Below the pieces are notes generated by a model, which did not search any database, was not told where the DNA came from, and saw nothing but the letters and a program-made list of their open reading frames with translations. 34,111 bases of DNA from contig NVWI01000003.1 in the NCBI GenBank assembly GCA_002746215.1, positions 194,007 to 228,117 on the forward strand, given 5' to 3'. Below, piece by piece: positions 8,777-17,997 of this stretch (within the stretch, counting starts at the first letter, position 1; every line of letters starts with the position of its first letter). Position numbers and translations under genes: made by a program. Source of the DNA: SAR86 cluster bacterium. GTDB lineage: Bacteria > Pseudomonadota > Gammaproteobacteria > Pseudomonadales > Pseudohongiellaceae.

Positions 8777-10348
8777 ATGAAAAATTTCAAAACAATTAAA
8801 ATCCAACTTTTTGCATCTTTTTTGTTATTGATAGGATCAATCCAACCCGGATTTTCATCTATAGTAGATATGGCTGAAAACCAGAATTGGCAGGGAGTAC
8901 AAGCGTCAATATCTACTGAAGACGTTAATGAGCGTCAGCCAGATGGTATGAGTGCATTATTTTGGGCCGTCTATTATGACCAAACTGACATGGTAAGACT
9001 TCTGTTAAATGCGAATGCTAATGCTGATGCTAACAACCGTTTTGGAATGACACCACTTATACAAGCATCCATGAATGGCAACGGCGCAGTGATATCAATG
9101 TTACTCGATTCAAGTGCAAATCCTAATACTTATACCCTGCAAGGGGATACTGCCCTTATGAACGCTGCCAAAGCTGGGTCGACTACTGGTGTTCAGGCAT
9201 TGATTGAAGCTGGCGCAGAAATTGATGCTCGTGACAGCCACTTATCCCAAACTTCATTAATGTGGGCCGCCGCTAATAATAATGCCGAAATTGTAAGAAT
9301 CTTGGGAGAAAATGGTGCCGATATCAATGCCCGTTCTGCAGAATTAGAATTTGCAGGAATTACCCAAGGAGGTCCCAGTGGTTTTTTGCCTAGTGGTGGG
9401 TTGACTGCGTTACACCACGCCGCTCGTGAAAATGCTATCCAATCTGTAGAGGTCTTACTCTCTCTTGGTGCAAACCCAAACATTCTTGACCCACAAGGAA
9501 TCTCACCATTACGTATTGCTGCAGCAAATGCCAATCTAGACCTGGCTAAAATCTTGATAGAGGGAGGCTCAAATATAAATGATGGAGCGCTGGTCGATAT
9601 TATGGAACTAGAATACAAAGAGCTGGCCTTCGCTAGAGCTGCAACTAACTACACAAATCAAACCACGGTGCGTAACCTGCTCACACTTATGTTTGATATG
9701 GGTGTGGATCTTGACGCCTATCCTGAAACGGCTCTTCCCTATCCACACAATAGCTTTACCCTTGGAAAAGGAACTTCTGGACGGACTGCGCTGTATAACA
9801 GCACTGAAGGATTACATAATGATCTCATGACTCTTCTCCTTGAGGAGGGTGCCAACCCGAATTCACTTAGCAATGGTAATACTCCGCTGTCTGCTGCCCT
9901 TTTTATTATGAGCGGAACACGACCAAGCGGTGTTTTTACTGGCGTAGCTGAGAGAAAGCTCACTGACCTAATGCCCACAATACAGCTATTGCTTAACTAC
10001 GGCGCTGATGTCAACACGTTAACAGGCACTGGTGGTAGTGCTGACGGAACTTTACTGCATCAGGCAGCCTTTTATGGCAACGATGAAGTCATTGAGTTTC
10101 TTCTAGACAAAGGTGTTGATTTATCGCAAAAAGACTCGAGCAATCGAACAGCTCTGGACATTGCCAGTGGTGTACCGGCCGTTGGTGACGAAATGCCGAC
10201 CATGGGTGGCATGCCTGCCACTGAAACTCCTATCTATGAAAACACCATGGTTATACTGACTGAGGCAATGAATGCTCAGGGTATTGCTATTGAAGAATAT
10301 GTAGCACCGCCTTTAGAAGAAGGTGATGAGGAATCTGGAGAGGCTTAA
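8777..10348 (+). CDS. Exported ankyrin-repeat protein
   Basis: A 523-residue protein with a signal peptide (basic start MKNFKTIK, hydrophobic stretch to about residue 22, likely cleavage near GFSS/IVD). The rest is built of ankyrin repeats of about 33 residues. Clear copies begin at about 57 (GMSALFWAVYYDQTDMVRLL), 90, 123, 157, 209 (LTALHHAARENA), 242, 333 and 424 (TLLHQAAFYGNDEVIEFLLD). Insertions near 190-208, 275-330 and 375-420 interrupt the array. The C-terminal 50 residues are Met/Pro/Glu-rich and acidic. GGAAGGG lies 4 bases before the start. It should be a periplasmic protein-binding scaffold. It precedes the DUF1592 lipoprotein by 55 bases and probably works with it; the substrate is unknown. 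The pair forms an inserted cassette between proS and yihY. Confidence 0.9.
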   Translation: MKNFKTIKIQLFASFLLLIGSIQPGFSSIVDMAENQNWQGVQASISTEDVNERQPDGMSALFWAVYYDQTDMVRLLLNANANADANNRFGMTPLIQASMNGNGAVISMLLDSSANPNTYTLQGDTALMNAAKAGSTTGVQALIEAGAEIDARDSHLSQTSLMWAAANNNAEIVRILGENGADINARSAELEFAGITQGGPSGFLPSGGLTALHHAARENAIQSVEVLLSLGANPNILDPQGISPLRIAAANANLDLAKILIEGGSNINDGALVDIMELEYKELAFARAATNYTNQTTVRNLLTLMFDMGVDLDAYPETALPYPHNSFTLGKGTSGRTALYNSTEGLHNDLMTLLLEEGANPNSLSNGNTPLSAALFIMSGTRPSGVFTGVAERKLTDLMPTIQLLLNYGADVNTLTGTGGSADGTLLHQAAFYGNDEVIEFLLDKGVDLSQKDSSNRTALDIASGVPAVGDEMPTMGGMPATETPIYENTMVILTEAMNAQGIAIEEYVAPPLEEGDEESGEA

Positions 10349-10403
10349 GGTCCAGTTAAGCCAATCAAACAATAAAAATTCTAACTAATGTAGATATATT
10401 CAA

Positions 10404-12860
10404 ATGAAAAAAATAACTTTATTCGCACTTGTTATTACAGGCTTAAGCTTAAGTGCCTGCAATAATTCTGCAGAAGACGCTGGCACGATTGAAGCTCAAG
10501 CTGCTGCCCCTCAGCTTGCTGTACAAGAGCTCCCTCCACTGGAAGATCAATGGAATATGATTTATGACTATTGTGTCGATTGCCATAATGAAACTGATTA
10601 CACCGGCGGGCTTTCAATAGAATATGCATCACCCGATTTCGTTCATGAAGAAGGAGAAGTCTGGGAAAAAGCTATTAAAAAACTAAGCACTGGCCAAATG
10701 CCTCCGCTTGGTGAAGCGCAACCTTCACAGGAACAGCGACAGACTTTTATTGCTTCTTTAGAAGCTATTCTTGATCAGGAAGCTCGAGATAATCCTAATC
10801 CAGGCGCTCCTGTTCTGCCACGCTTAAATCGCACAGAATATCAGAACTCTATCCGCGATTTATTAGCCTTAGAGATTGATGCTTCTACTATGTTGATATC
10901 TGATGATTCGGCAGAAGGCTTCGATAACATGTCATCAGCTCTACAGGTTTCAGCTACTTTGCTCGAAGGCTACGTAGCTGCGTCTGGTCGCGTAGCAGCC
11001 TTGGCAGTTGGCAACCCTAATATGCCACCGGATTTTATGGTTTATCGCACTTCAAATGATTTATCTCAGGATAAGCATGTTCCTGGCGCCCCAATCGGCA
11101 CTGTGGGCGGTCTCGCTTTTGATCATTATTTCCCCTTAGACGGAACCTATGAATTCACCCCCGCGCTCTCCAGAACTGTGATGGGTGAAGCGCGTGGTAT
11201 CGAATTCCCTAGCACCCTAGAAATCACAATTGATCGAGTATTGGTTCACTCTGCAGATTTTGGCGGAGACCTGGATACCAATCAGGGTGACCTTGGAAGC
11301 GTTGGTTTCGAATTAGCTAAAGAAATTGATGAACGTTTTAGATTCACTACTTTTATGACAGCTGGTGAACACCATATTACGATCAATTTTGTCAGAAAAC
11401 CCGACACTCCAGATGCAGAAATCTGGAAACAGTACGAACGTACGGCAATTATTGGTGACCTGATGAAAGGCCCCGTTCATTTGGATAAAGTTGAAATCCG
11501 CGGACCCTTTGAATCTACAGGCACTGGCACTACAGCGGCTCGTGAAAAGATTTTCATTTGTGAGCCTGGAGCTCTAGAAGATGAACAGTTAGCGTGTGCC
11601 AATGAAATTCTATCTACTCTGGCACGACAAGCTTATCGTCGTCCTGTTACGGAGAACGAAGTATCTGACCTGCTCGGGTTCTATCAAATAGGTAATGAGA
11701 TCGGCGGTTTTGGCAAAGGTATAGAAACAGGGATACGTAGAATTATTTCTGGCCCTGAATTCCTGTTTCGAGTTGAGACTGCTCCAGCTGACGTAGCAGA
11801 AGGACAACCTTTTCAAATCAGCGACCTTGAATTAGCATCCAGGTTAGCTTTCTTCTTATGGAGTTCGCTGCCTGATGAAGAGCTTATCAATATTGCTGCC
11901 GAAAGCAGATTGACTGCCCCAGGTGCGCTGGAAGAACAGGTTGTGCGTATGCTGGCCGATCCTAAAGCTGAAAATCTGACCACTAACTTTGCTTCCCAAT
12001 GGTTTCTTCTTCGTAACCTGCAAGCAATTCTTCCTGATCCGCCTACTTACCCAGATTATGATGACAACTTAAGACAGTCTTCAATTTTGGAAACACAAAT
12101 GCTTTTCCAGAGCATCATTGATGAAGACAGAAGTATTCTTGACGTCATCAATGCGGACTACACATTTATTAATGAAAGTCTGGCAAAAGTATATGACATC
12201 CCTGGGATCGTCGGCAGTCGTATGCGTCGTGTGCAGGTTGAGGATGAAAACAGACGAGGTGTTCTAGGGCACAGCAGTATTCTGACCTTGACTTCACTAG
12301 GTGTCAGAACCTCTCTGGTAACTCGTGGCAAATGGTTTCTGACCAACTTGGTAGGCACCCCTCCTCCTGAACCACCTGCCAATGTTAATACCGACCTGGG
12401 AAGGTTTAATGATGGTACGCCAAGATCTTTGCGTGACCTGATGGAATTACATCGGTCTGATCCGGTTTGCTCATCGTGCCATTACATGATGGATACTATT
12501 GGTATCGCCATGGAAAACTTCGACGGTGTTGGACGCTACCGCACTTTCGATGGAGAAGTACTAATTGACCCTGTTGAGACTTTATTTGACGGTACTGAGA
12601 TCGGCAGCCCTGCTGCTCTTCGCCGCTGGCTGGTGGATCGCCCTAATATCTTTGTAGGCACTGCTACTGAGAAGCTGATGCAGTTTGCCTTAGCCAGACC
12701 TTTAGAATGGTATGACATGCCTCATGTACGAACCATCGTTCATGATGCTGCTCAAAATGACTATAAATTTTCATCAATTATTATGGGTATTGTACAAAGC
12801 GTACCTTTCCAGATGAGAGCTAATGAAGGTTCTTCTGAAGCAGTTGCTTCTGCGGACTAA
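10404..12860 (+). CDS. DUF1592-family (PSD1-like) cytochrome c lipoprotein
   Basis: An 818-residue predicted lipoprotein: signal peptide with lipobox LSAC (Cys19). A c-type haem motif CVDCH lies at residues 57-61 in a planctomycete-type cytochrome domain. The following regions match the usual order of this family: DUF1587 (RLNRTEYQNSIRDLLALE), DUF1595 (ARQAYRRPVTENEVSDLLGFY), DUF1592 (LASRLAFFLWSSLPDEEL), DUF1588 (RRGVLGHSSILTLTS; TPPPEPPANV; a second CSSCH at 689-693) and DUF1585 (LMQFALARPLEWYDMPHVRTI). The enzymatic activity is not known; a redox or oxidative role in the periplasm is inferred from the haem motifs. In other bacteria a DUF1552 gene commonly follows; none is here. It is co-directional with the ankyrin gene. 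Confidence 0.92.
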   Translation: MKKITLFALVITGLSLSACNNSAEDAGTIEAQAAAPQLAVQELPPLEDQWNMIYDYCVDCHNETDYTGGLSIEYASPDFVHEEGEVWEKAIKKLSTGQMPPLGEAQPSQEQRQTFIASLEAILDQEARDNPNPGAPVLPRLNRTEYQNSIRDLLALEIDASTMLISDDSAEGFDNMSSALQVSATLLEGYVAASGRVAALAVGNPNMPPDFMVYRTSNDLSQDKHVPGAPIGTVGGLAFDHYFPLDGTYEFTPALSRTVMGEARGIEFPSTLEITIDRVLVHSADFGGDLDTNQGDLGSVGFELAKEIDERFRFTTFMTAGEHHITINFVRKPDTPDAEIWKQYERTAIIGDLMKGPVHLDKVEIRGPFESTGTGTTAAREKIFICEPGALEDEQLACANEILSTLARQAYRRPVTENEVSDLLGFYQIGNEIGGFGKGIETGIRRIISGPEFLFRVETAPADVAEGQPFQISDLELASRLAFFLWSSLPDEELINIAAESRLTAPGALEEQVVRMLADPKAENLTTNFASQWFLLRNLQAILPDPPTYPDYDDNLRQSSILETQMLFQSIIDEDRSILDVINADYTFINESLAKVYDIPGIVGSRMRRVQVEDENRRGVLGHSSILTLTSLGVRTSLVTRGKWFLTNLVGTPPPEPPANVNTDLGRFNDGTPRSLRDLMELHRSDPVCSSCHYMMDTIGIAMENFDGVGRYRTFDGEVLIDPVETLFDGTEIGSPAALRRWLVDRPNIFVGTATEKLMQFALARPLEWYDMPHVRTIVHDAAQNDYKFSSIIMGIVQSVPFQMRANEGSSEAVASAD

Positions 12861-12886
12861 ATTATCAACTAAGGTGTCCATTATTC

Positions 12887-12919
12887 CTGAAGCAGTTCGA
12901 CTTCTTCGAACTGCTTCAG
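12887..12919 (+). terminator. 14-bp perfect hairpin after the DUF1592 gene
   Basis: CTGAAGCAGTTCGA (12887-12900) pairs exactly with 12906-12919 around a 5-base loop, 27 bases past the stop codon. There is no T-run directly after it, so it may block exonucleases or act with Rho rather than as a classical terminator. The bases CTGAAGCAGTT also occur at 12835-12845 inside the gene end. Confidence 0.55.
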
Positions 12920-13025
12920 AGCATATTTATTTACAGCTGACTTTTCGGGAATCTTAAGAAATATAGGACGGGCACTTTTTTATTCATATTGCTCACTTCA
13001 AGTTTTACTTCTTTTAACTCACGAT

Positions 13026-13300
13026 ACAGCCAGGATATTTCCCTGGAAAACACCCTGGTTTTTTTGCTTAATAAAGTACTGACCAAGAAAGTGCTAAAGA
13101 ATGTATAGAAGCAAGCTGTAAATGACTAAAACAAAGCCTTATTTGCTCTGATAAACATCTGCAAATGGCGCGTCAAACTCTTTCTGAGACACATTTTCCA
13201 AGTTCGTAAAGCGCTTTTCCAGGTCTTCCATATTAGGCAAATGTTGCACGATAACATCTGGCAGCAATTCAAAATCTTTTGCTTTAGGTAAGGCGATATT
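13026..13300. repeat. Right copy of the duplicated proS/yihY junction
   Basis: Direct repeat of 8278-8560. It contains a proS 3' remnant followed by the functional 3' end of yihY. The 52 bases 13068-13119 are identical to 8320-8371; flanking parts are diverged, with coding-type substitutions. Together the two copies enclose the ankyrin-DUF1592 cassette. Confidence 0.9.
13031..13108 (+). pseudogene. Remnant of a proS 3' end
   Basis: Reads in frame as 25 codons plus stop, QDISLENTLVFLLNKV...KNV, against [16 protein letters not shown]...KNV in the intact gene: five amino-acid differences, all in the first half. There is no start codon or upstream proS sequence beyond a few weakly similar codons. 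The pattern (no frame breaks, conservative changes) suggests it derives from a functional but divergent proS allele. Confidence 0.8.
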
Positions 13301-14401
13301 CAACCATGTGAATATCTGCTGTATTGATAGACTTTGTAAATCCCGCACTAGAACGAATTCATCATCACCACAGTTGCGGATAATTTGATTTTTTTGCAAC
13401 ACCAACAAAGCATCAGTCATTGAAAGTTCATTAAACGGCCACTTCTCTTTTACCAGAATCCGTAAACTGACACTTTCACCCTTTTGTTGATACATCCAGA
13501 ATTTATGCAGTAGGGCAATGAATAGAATATGCGGGTGAACTTTATGGCTTTTATATTCTGTACTGTAAGCAGGTAAGGCTTTAACAAAATTAGCGCCTAA
13601 TAAAATTACAATCCAGCAAAGATAAATCCATAACAAAAATATTGGCACTGCCGCAAAAGTACCATAAACAAACTGGTAACTGGCCAAAGCAATAAACCAG
13701 GTGAAAACCTGTTTAACCACTAAAAATGTTATGGCTACGACTAACCCACCGATAAGCCCATGATGAAAACGCACCCCACAGTTCGGCACTGCCACATATA
13801 ATAAGGTAAATGCGCCGGTCGTTAATATCAGCGGAAAAATTTCCAGCAGCAGACTGGTTGTACCCAAGGTCTCTGAAATATCTAGAAAACTGTCAAAAAG
13901 GTTTAATGACGTAATATATGAGCTAATAGCAAACCCCAGGCCTAAAAGAATTGGCCCAAGACTCATCACGCTCCAATAGAGTAAAAAAGAATTGAGACCT
14001 TTACGCGATTCACGCACTTCCCATATGCGATTAAAACTACGCTCAATATTTACCAACATCAAAAACGAAGTGACTAATAACATTGCAGCGCCTACCCAGG
14101 TGAGATTTCTGGCTTGCGTACTAAAAGCGGTGAAATAGTCTTCTAACTGACTACTGGAACTGGGCAGCAGACGGTCAAATATCATCGCCTGAATCTGATT
14201 ACCAAACACCTGGAAAGCCGGGAAAGCGGCGAGAATTGTGATGAGAAGTGTTAACAGAGGAATCACTGCAAACAAACTCATATACGTTAGAGCCTTGGCG
14301 TTTTCAGTGCCTTTATGGCGTTTGAAGTTAAGGGAGACGAAATGCATAAAGTGCCATAAGTCTTTTACCCAACCATTAAATCTTGCCATTAATTTTATCA
14401 C
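13139..14401 (-). CDS. yihY: YihY/UPF0761 family inner-membrane protein
   Basis: A 420-residue integral membrane protein of the YihY (formerly called ribonuclease BN) family. About six hydrophobic segments lie between residues 40 and 280, with family motifs such as AKALTYMSLFAVIPLL, FNRIWEVRESR, VPNCGVRFHHGLIGG and YQFVYGTFAAVPIFLLWIYLCW. The C-terminal 140 residues are cytoplasmic and include a winged-helix-like region. The function is not established; the RNase BN label is historical and incorrect. The GTG start at 14401 is favoured because AGGA lies 10-11 bases upstream; the ATG four codons later would be too far away. In Pseudomonas this gene also lies beside the arsC-like/wrbA pair and near proS. 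Confidence 0.93.
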   Translation of the reverse strand: MIKLMARFNGWVKDLWHFMHFVSLNFKRHKGTENAKALTYMSLFAVIPLLTLLITILAAFPAFQVFGNQIQAMIFDRLLPSSSSQLEDYFTAFSTQARNLTWVGAAMLLVTSFLMLVNIERSFNRIWEVRESRKGLNSFLLYWSVMSLGPILLGLGFAISSYITSLNLFDSFLDISETLGTTSLLLEIFPLILTTGAFTLLYVAVPNCGVRFHHGLIGGLVVAITFLVVKQVFTWFIALASYQFVYGTFAAVPIFLLWIYLCWIVILLGANFVKALPAYSTEYKSHKVHPHILFIALLHKFWMYQQKGESVSLRILVKEKWPFNELSMTDALLVLQKNQIIRNCGDDEFVLVRDLQSLSIQQIFTWLNIALPKAKDFELLPDVIVQHLPNMEDLEKRFTNLENVSQKEFDAPFADVYQSK

Positions 14402-14568
14402 TGCTTGTTGTTCCTAAAGCGCATAAGCTATAGCGCTTCTCTTGTTTAATCAATTTTAAATGTCTACTATTGCAGCGCATTTATTATCCCGCATTTAAGA
14501 CCGCCAATACTGCGGCAAATATTAGCTTTCATCAATGTCATTTAAGGAAAGGTTTACAGGTAGTTTAT

Positions 14569-15515
<947 letters not shown>

Positions 15516-15523
15516 TAACTAAG

Positions 15524-15889
15524 ATGCTAACCAGCAAAATTACTACTACTGCCCGTATTGCTGTCTTAATAAGCTTGGCTGGCCTGCTTTTCACCCTGAC
15601 ATTGGAGAATTGGCTTAATGAGCCGCTTAGCATTTCTCGCTGGCTGATCCAGATTATTCCTTTATCGTTATTCCTGCCCTCTTTGAGAGGTAATAACCTA
15701 CGCGCCTATCAATGGCTGTGTTTTGTTATTCTGCTTTATTTCTTCACTGGCGTTTTAACAGCGTTTACGCCAGGAAAATTAATCGCAGGAATTGTGCTAA
15801 CCTTCTTTTGTACCCTTTTATTCTGTGCTGCTGTTGTTTATATTCACCAACAACAAAAGGCCAAAAGTACAAAGGCCCAGACCCTTTAA
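15524..15889 (+). CDS. DUF2069 membrane protein
   Basis: A 121-residue protein with four predicted transmembrane segments (about residues 10-28, 38-54, 62-80 and 88-107) and a short Lys-rich cytoplasmic tail. The spacing, size and motif SRWLIQIIPLSLFLPSLRGNNLRAYQWLCF match DUF2069 (LRGR..A..W..F), a family of unknown function found after wrbA in Pseudomonas and relatives. It closes the arsC-wrbA operon; sppA follows after 39 bases. Confidence 0.85.
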   Translation: MLTSKITTTARIAVLISLAGLLFTLTLENWLNEPLSISRWLIQIIPLSLFLPSLRGNNLRAYQWLCFVILLYFFTGVLTAFTPGKLIAGIVLTFFCTLLFCAAVVYIHQQQKAKSTKAQTL

Positions 15890-15928
15890 GGTTATTTTCT
15901 TTGAATAAAATTAATTCAGGTGAAACCC

Positions 15929-17770
15929 ATGCTTGCTAAACTTCTTAAAGGATTACTCACAGTTTATCGTTGGGTTCGTAGTTTCTGCCTCAACCTCATT
16001 TTCATCGCCGTTTTAGCTTTTTTTCTTGTTGCATTGCTCAGTTCAGATCAACTCGACATTCCTCAGGGAGCGGCTCTGCTGATCACCCCCGTTGGCAGCA
16101 TTGTGGAAGAAAGAGCAACGCTAACCTCATTCGGAGATTTGCTTGGTGGCAACCCTGCTGATGACGAAGTTTTATTACAGGATTTAATTGATAGCATTGA
16201 AATAGCCGGTCGTGATGAAGCCATTAGCTCGATCGTCTTACAACTGGATTATTTGCAAGGCGCATCTCTGGCGCAATTACAAGATATGGGTAAAGCCCTC
16301 ACGGCCTTCAAAGATGGCGGAAAAACTGTCTATGCTATTGCCGACAATCTGAGTCAAAGCCAATATTACCTGGCAACTTATGCCGATGAAATCATCCTTA
16401 ACAACATGGGTGCAGTTAATCTCGAAGGCATGAGCAGCTATCAATATTACTACGCTGAAGCCATAGAAAAACTCGACATAAACGTACATATATTTAAAGT
16501 CGGTGAATTTAAATCAGCCGTAGAGCCTTTTGAATTAACGGGGATGTCTGATGCGGCTAGAGGAAATTATGAAGAATGGCTGAATGACAGTTGGCAACTT
16601 TTTGTTGCTGATATCAGTCGAGAGCGCAGTTTAGATGCTGACCAAATTAATAACTTTATTAATAACCCTGATCAACAACTCGCCCTTTATAGTGGAGATA
16701 CAGCCTTAATGGCACAGGATTTTGGCTTAGTAGATCAGATTATCAGCCGACCCGAAATGCGACATTATTTGATTGAGAAAATTGGCTTGAATGCAGATGG
16801 CAGCAGTTTCTTACAAGTCCCTTTTAATGAATATTTAGCCGAACGTCGAATTCCACTACCCGCAGCATTAGGTGGCAATCAGATCGGTATCATTATCGCA
16901 AGCGGTACTATCTATGATGGTGAACAACCTCCAGGGAGTATAGGCGGTGATACTTTAGCGGGCCTTATACGCCAGGCCAAACATGACGAAAATATTAAAG
17001 CACTGGTGCTTAGAGTCGATAGTCCAGGTGGTAGCGCCTTTGCTTCTGAAGTCATTCGCAGTGAACTACTGGACTTTAAAAGCAGTGGTAAACCCCTCGT
17101 CATTTCCATGGGAAGTGTTGCTGCATCTGGCGGTTATTGGATAGCGACTGCTGCCGATGAGATTTGGGCCAGTCCAGCGACTATAACGGGTTCGATTGGC
17201 ATCTTTGGTATATACCCAACCTTTAAGCAGACGCTAAACAATATCGGCATCTATGTCGATGGCGTAGGCACAACTACGCAAGCAGGTGCGTACGGACTAG
17301 GTATGGAGTTACCTGAAAGTACGCAACGAGCTATTCAATTGAATGTTGAAAAGGGCTATGACCGCTTCTTACAAATTGTCTCAGATGCAAGAGGCATGAC
17401 GCTCGAAGAAGTTGATGCTGTAGGCCAGGGTCGAGTCTGGTCTGCCAATGCCGCATTTGAGCAAGGCTTGGTGGATAATCTTGGAGACCTGGATGATGCA
17501 GTCGAAGCAGCAGCAAACCTGGCCGGGATAGAACAATACCGGACTAAAAAAATCACACGACCACCTTCACCAACTGAGTTAATCATACAAAGCATTGCCG
17601 ATAATTTTAATACCCTCAGCTGGTTCAAAACTTCTGCTAATACCGCGCTTTTTACGACGTCCTTAAATGCTCTCTATCGGCAAATTAATGAGGATATCCG
17701 TCAATTATTAAACTTTAATGATCCCAACAGCCTATATTTACAATGCTTTTCTTGTTTAAACAGCTTATAA
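15929..17770 (+). CDS. sppA: Signal peptide peptidase SppA, 67-kDa type
   Basis: A membrane-anchored Ser/Lys protease that degrades cleaved signal peptides. The 613-residue protein has an N-terminal transmembrane anchor (about residues 20-43) and two tandem ClpP-like domains. The N domain carries the catalytic lysine context FKVGEFKSAVEPFELTGMS. The C domain carries VLRVDSPGGSAFASEVI and the nucleophile motif ISMGSVAASGGYWIATAADEIWA, then ITGSIGIFG. The length equals E. coli SppA (618). I choose ATG 15929 because AGGTG lies 6 bases before it; a GTG at 15920 is in frame. An intergenic stretch of about 230 bases follows before the TonB receptor gene. Confidence 0.95.
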   Translation: MLAKLLKGLLTVYRWVRSFCLNLIFIAVLAFFLVALLSSDQLDIPQGAALLITPVGSIVEERATLTSFGDLLGGNPADDEVLLQDLIDSIEIAGRDEAISSIVLQLDYLQGASLAQLQDMGKALTAFKDGGKTVYAIADNLSQSQYYLATYADEIILNNMGAVNLEGMSSYQYYYAEAIEKLDINVHIFKVGEFKSAVEPFELTGMSDAARGNYEEWLNDSWQLFVADISRERSLDADQINNFINNPDQQLALYSGDTALMAQDFGLVDQIISRPEMRHYLIEKIGLNADGSSFLQVPFNEYLAERRIPLPAALGGNQIGIIIASGTIYDGEQPPGSIGGDTLAGLIRQAKHDENIKALVLRVDSPGGSAFASEVIRSELLDFKSSGKPLVISMGSVAASGGYWIATAADEIWASPATITGSIGIFGIYPTFKQTLNNIGIYVDGVGTTTQAGAYGLGMELPESTQRAIQLNVEKGYDRFLQIVSDARGMTLEEVDAVGQGRVWSANAAFEQGLVDNLGDLDDAVEAAANLAGIEQYRTKKITRPPSPTELIIQSIADNFNTLSWFKTSANTALFTTSLNALYRQINEDIRQLLNFNDPNSLYLQCFSCLNSL

Positions 17771-17863
17771 ATTTCTTTTTATAAGAACTGATACGGCAAC
17801 CGCCTTTACCCCACAGCATTGATGAGACTTGGGCAGAACATACCCAGCCCGCCAAGAATCTCT

Positions 17864-17897
17864 GGTTTTATTAACGATTTTTTAACGTTAATAAACC
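17864..17897 (+). promoter_or_regulatory. Hairpin with TTAACG direct repeat between sppA and the TonB receptor gene
   Basis: GGTTTTATTAACG (17864-17876) can pair with CGTTAATAAACC (17886-17897) with one bulged T around a 9-base A/T loop. Alternatively TTAACG occurs twice (17871-17876, 17882-17887) with 11-base spacing, like a tandem site for an OmpR-type regulator. It could be a weak end signal for sppA or an operator for the receptor gene; the sequence does not decide. Confidence 0.4.
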
Positions 17898-17958
17898 GTT
17901 CTCTAACAGCTAAACACTAACCCAATTCTGTTTTCACCTCTACTATGCCTCCCCACTC

Positions 17959-17977
17959 AATAATGAGAATTATTTAC
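17959..17977 (+). promoter_or_regulatory. Fur-box-like operator upstream of the TonB receptor
   Basis: AATAATGAGAATTATTTAC matches the 19-base Fur consensus (GATAATGATAATCATTATC) at 14 positions and contains the inverted-repeat core ATAATGA-n-AATTATT. It lies 20 bases before the receptor start codon. Expected effect: repression of the iron-uptake cassette when iron is sufficient. Confidence 0.7.
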
Positions 17978-17997
17978 AGCCTATTGGAGAGTTATCC

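Noticed and set aside
9193-9618. 141-residue open frame antisense to the ankyrin gene
   Set aside because: Repetitive ankyrin coding often leaves open antisense frames; no domain or start signal supports it.
8361-13138. Interpretation of the cassette as a classical transposon or integron
   Set aside because: No transposase, integrase, terminal inverted repeats or short target duplications were found; the flanking repeats are gene ends of proS and yihY.
13139-14401. Annotation of yihY as ribonuclease BN
   Set aside because: The protein is a multi-spanning membrane protein with no RNase motif; that name is a historical misassignment.
14470-14568. Upstream in-frame start for the arsC-like gene
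   Set aside because: It would add 33 residues unlike the family before the canonical MSNFTIYHNPRC start.
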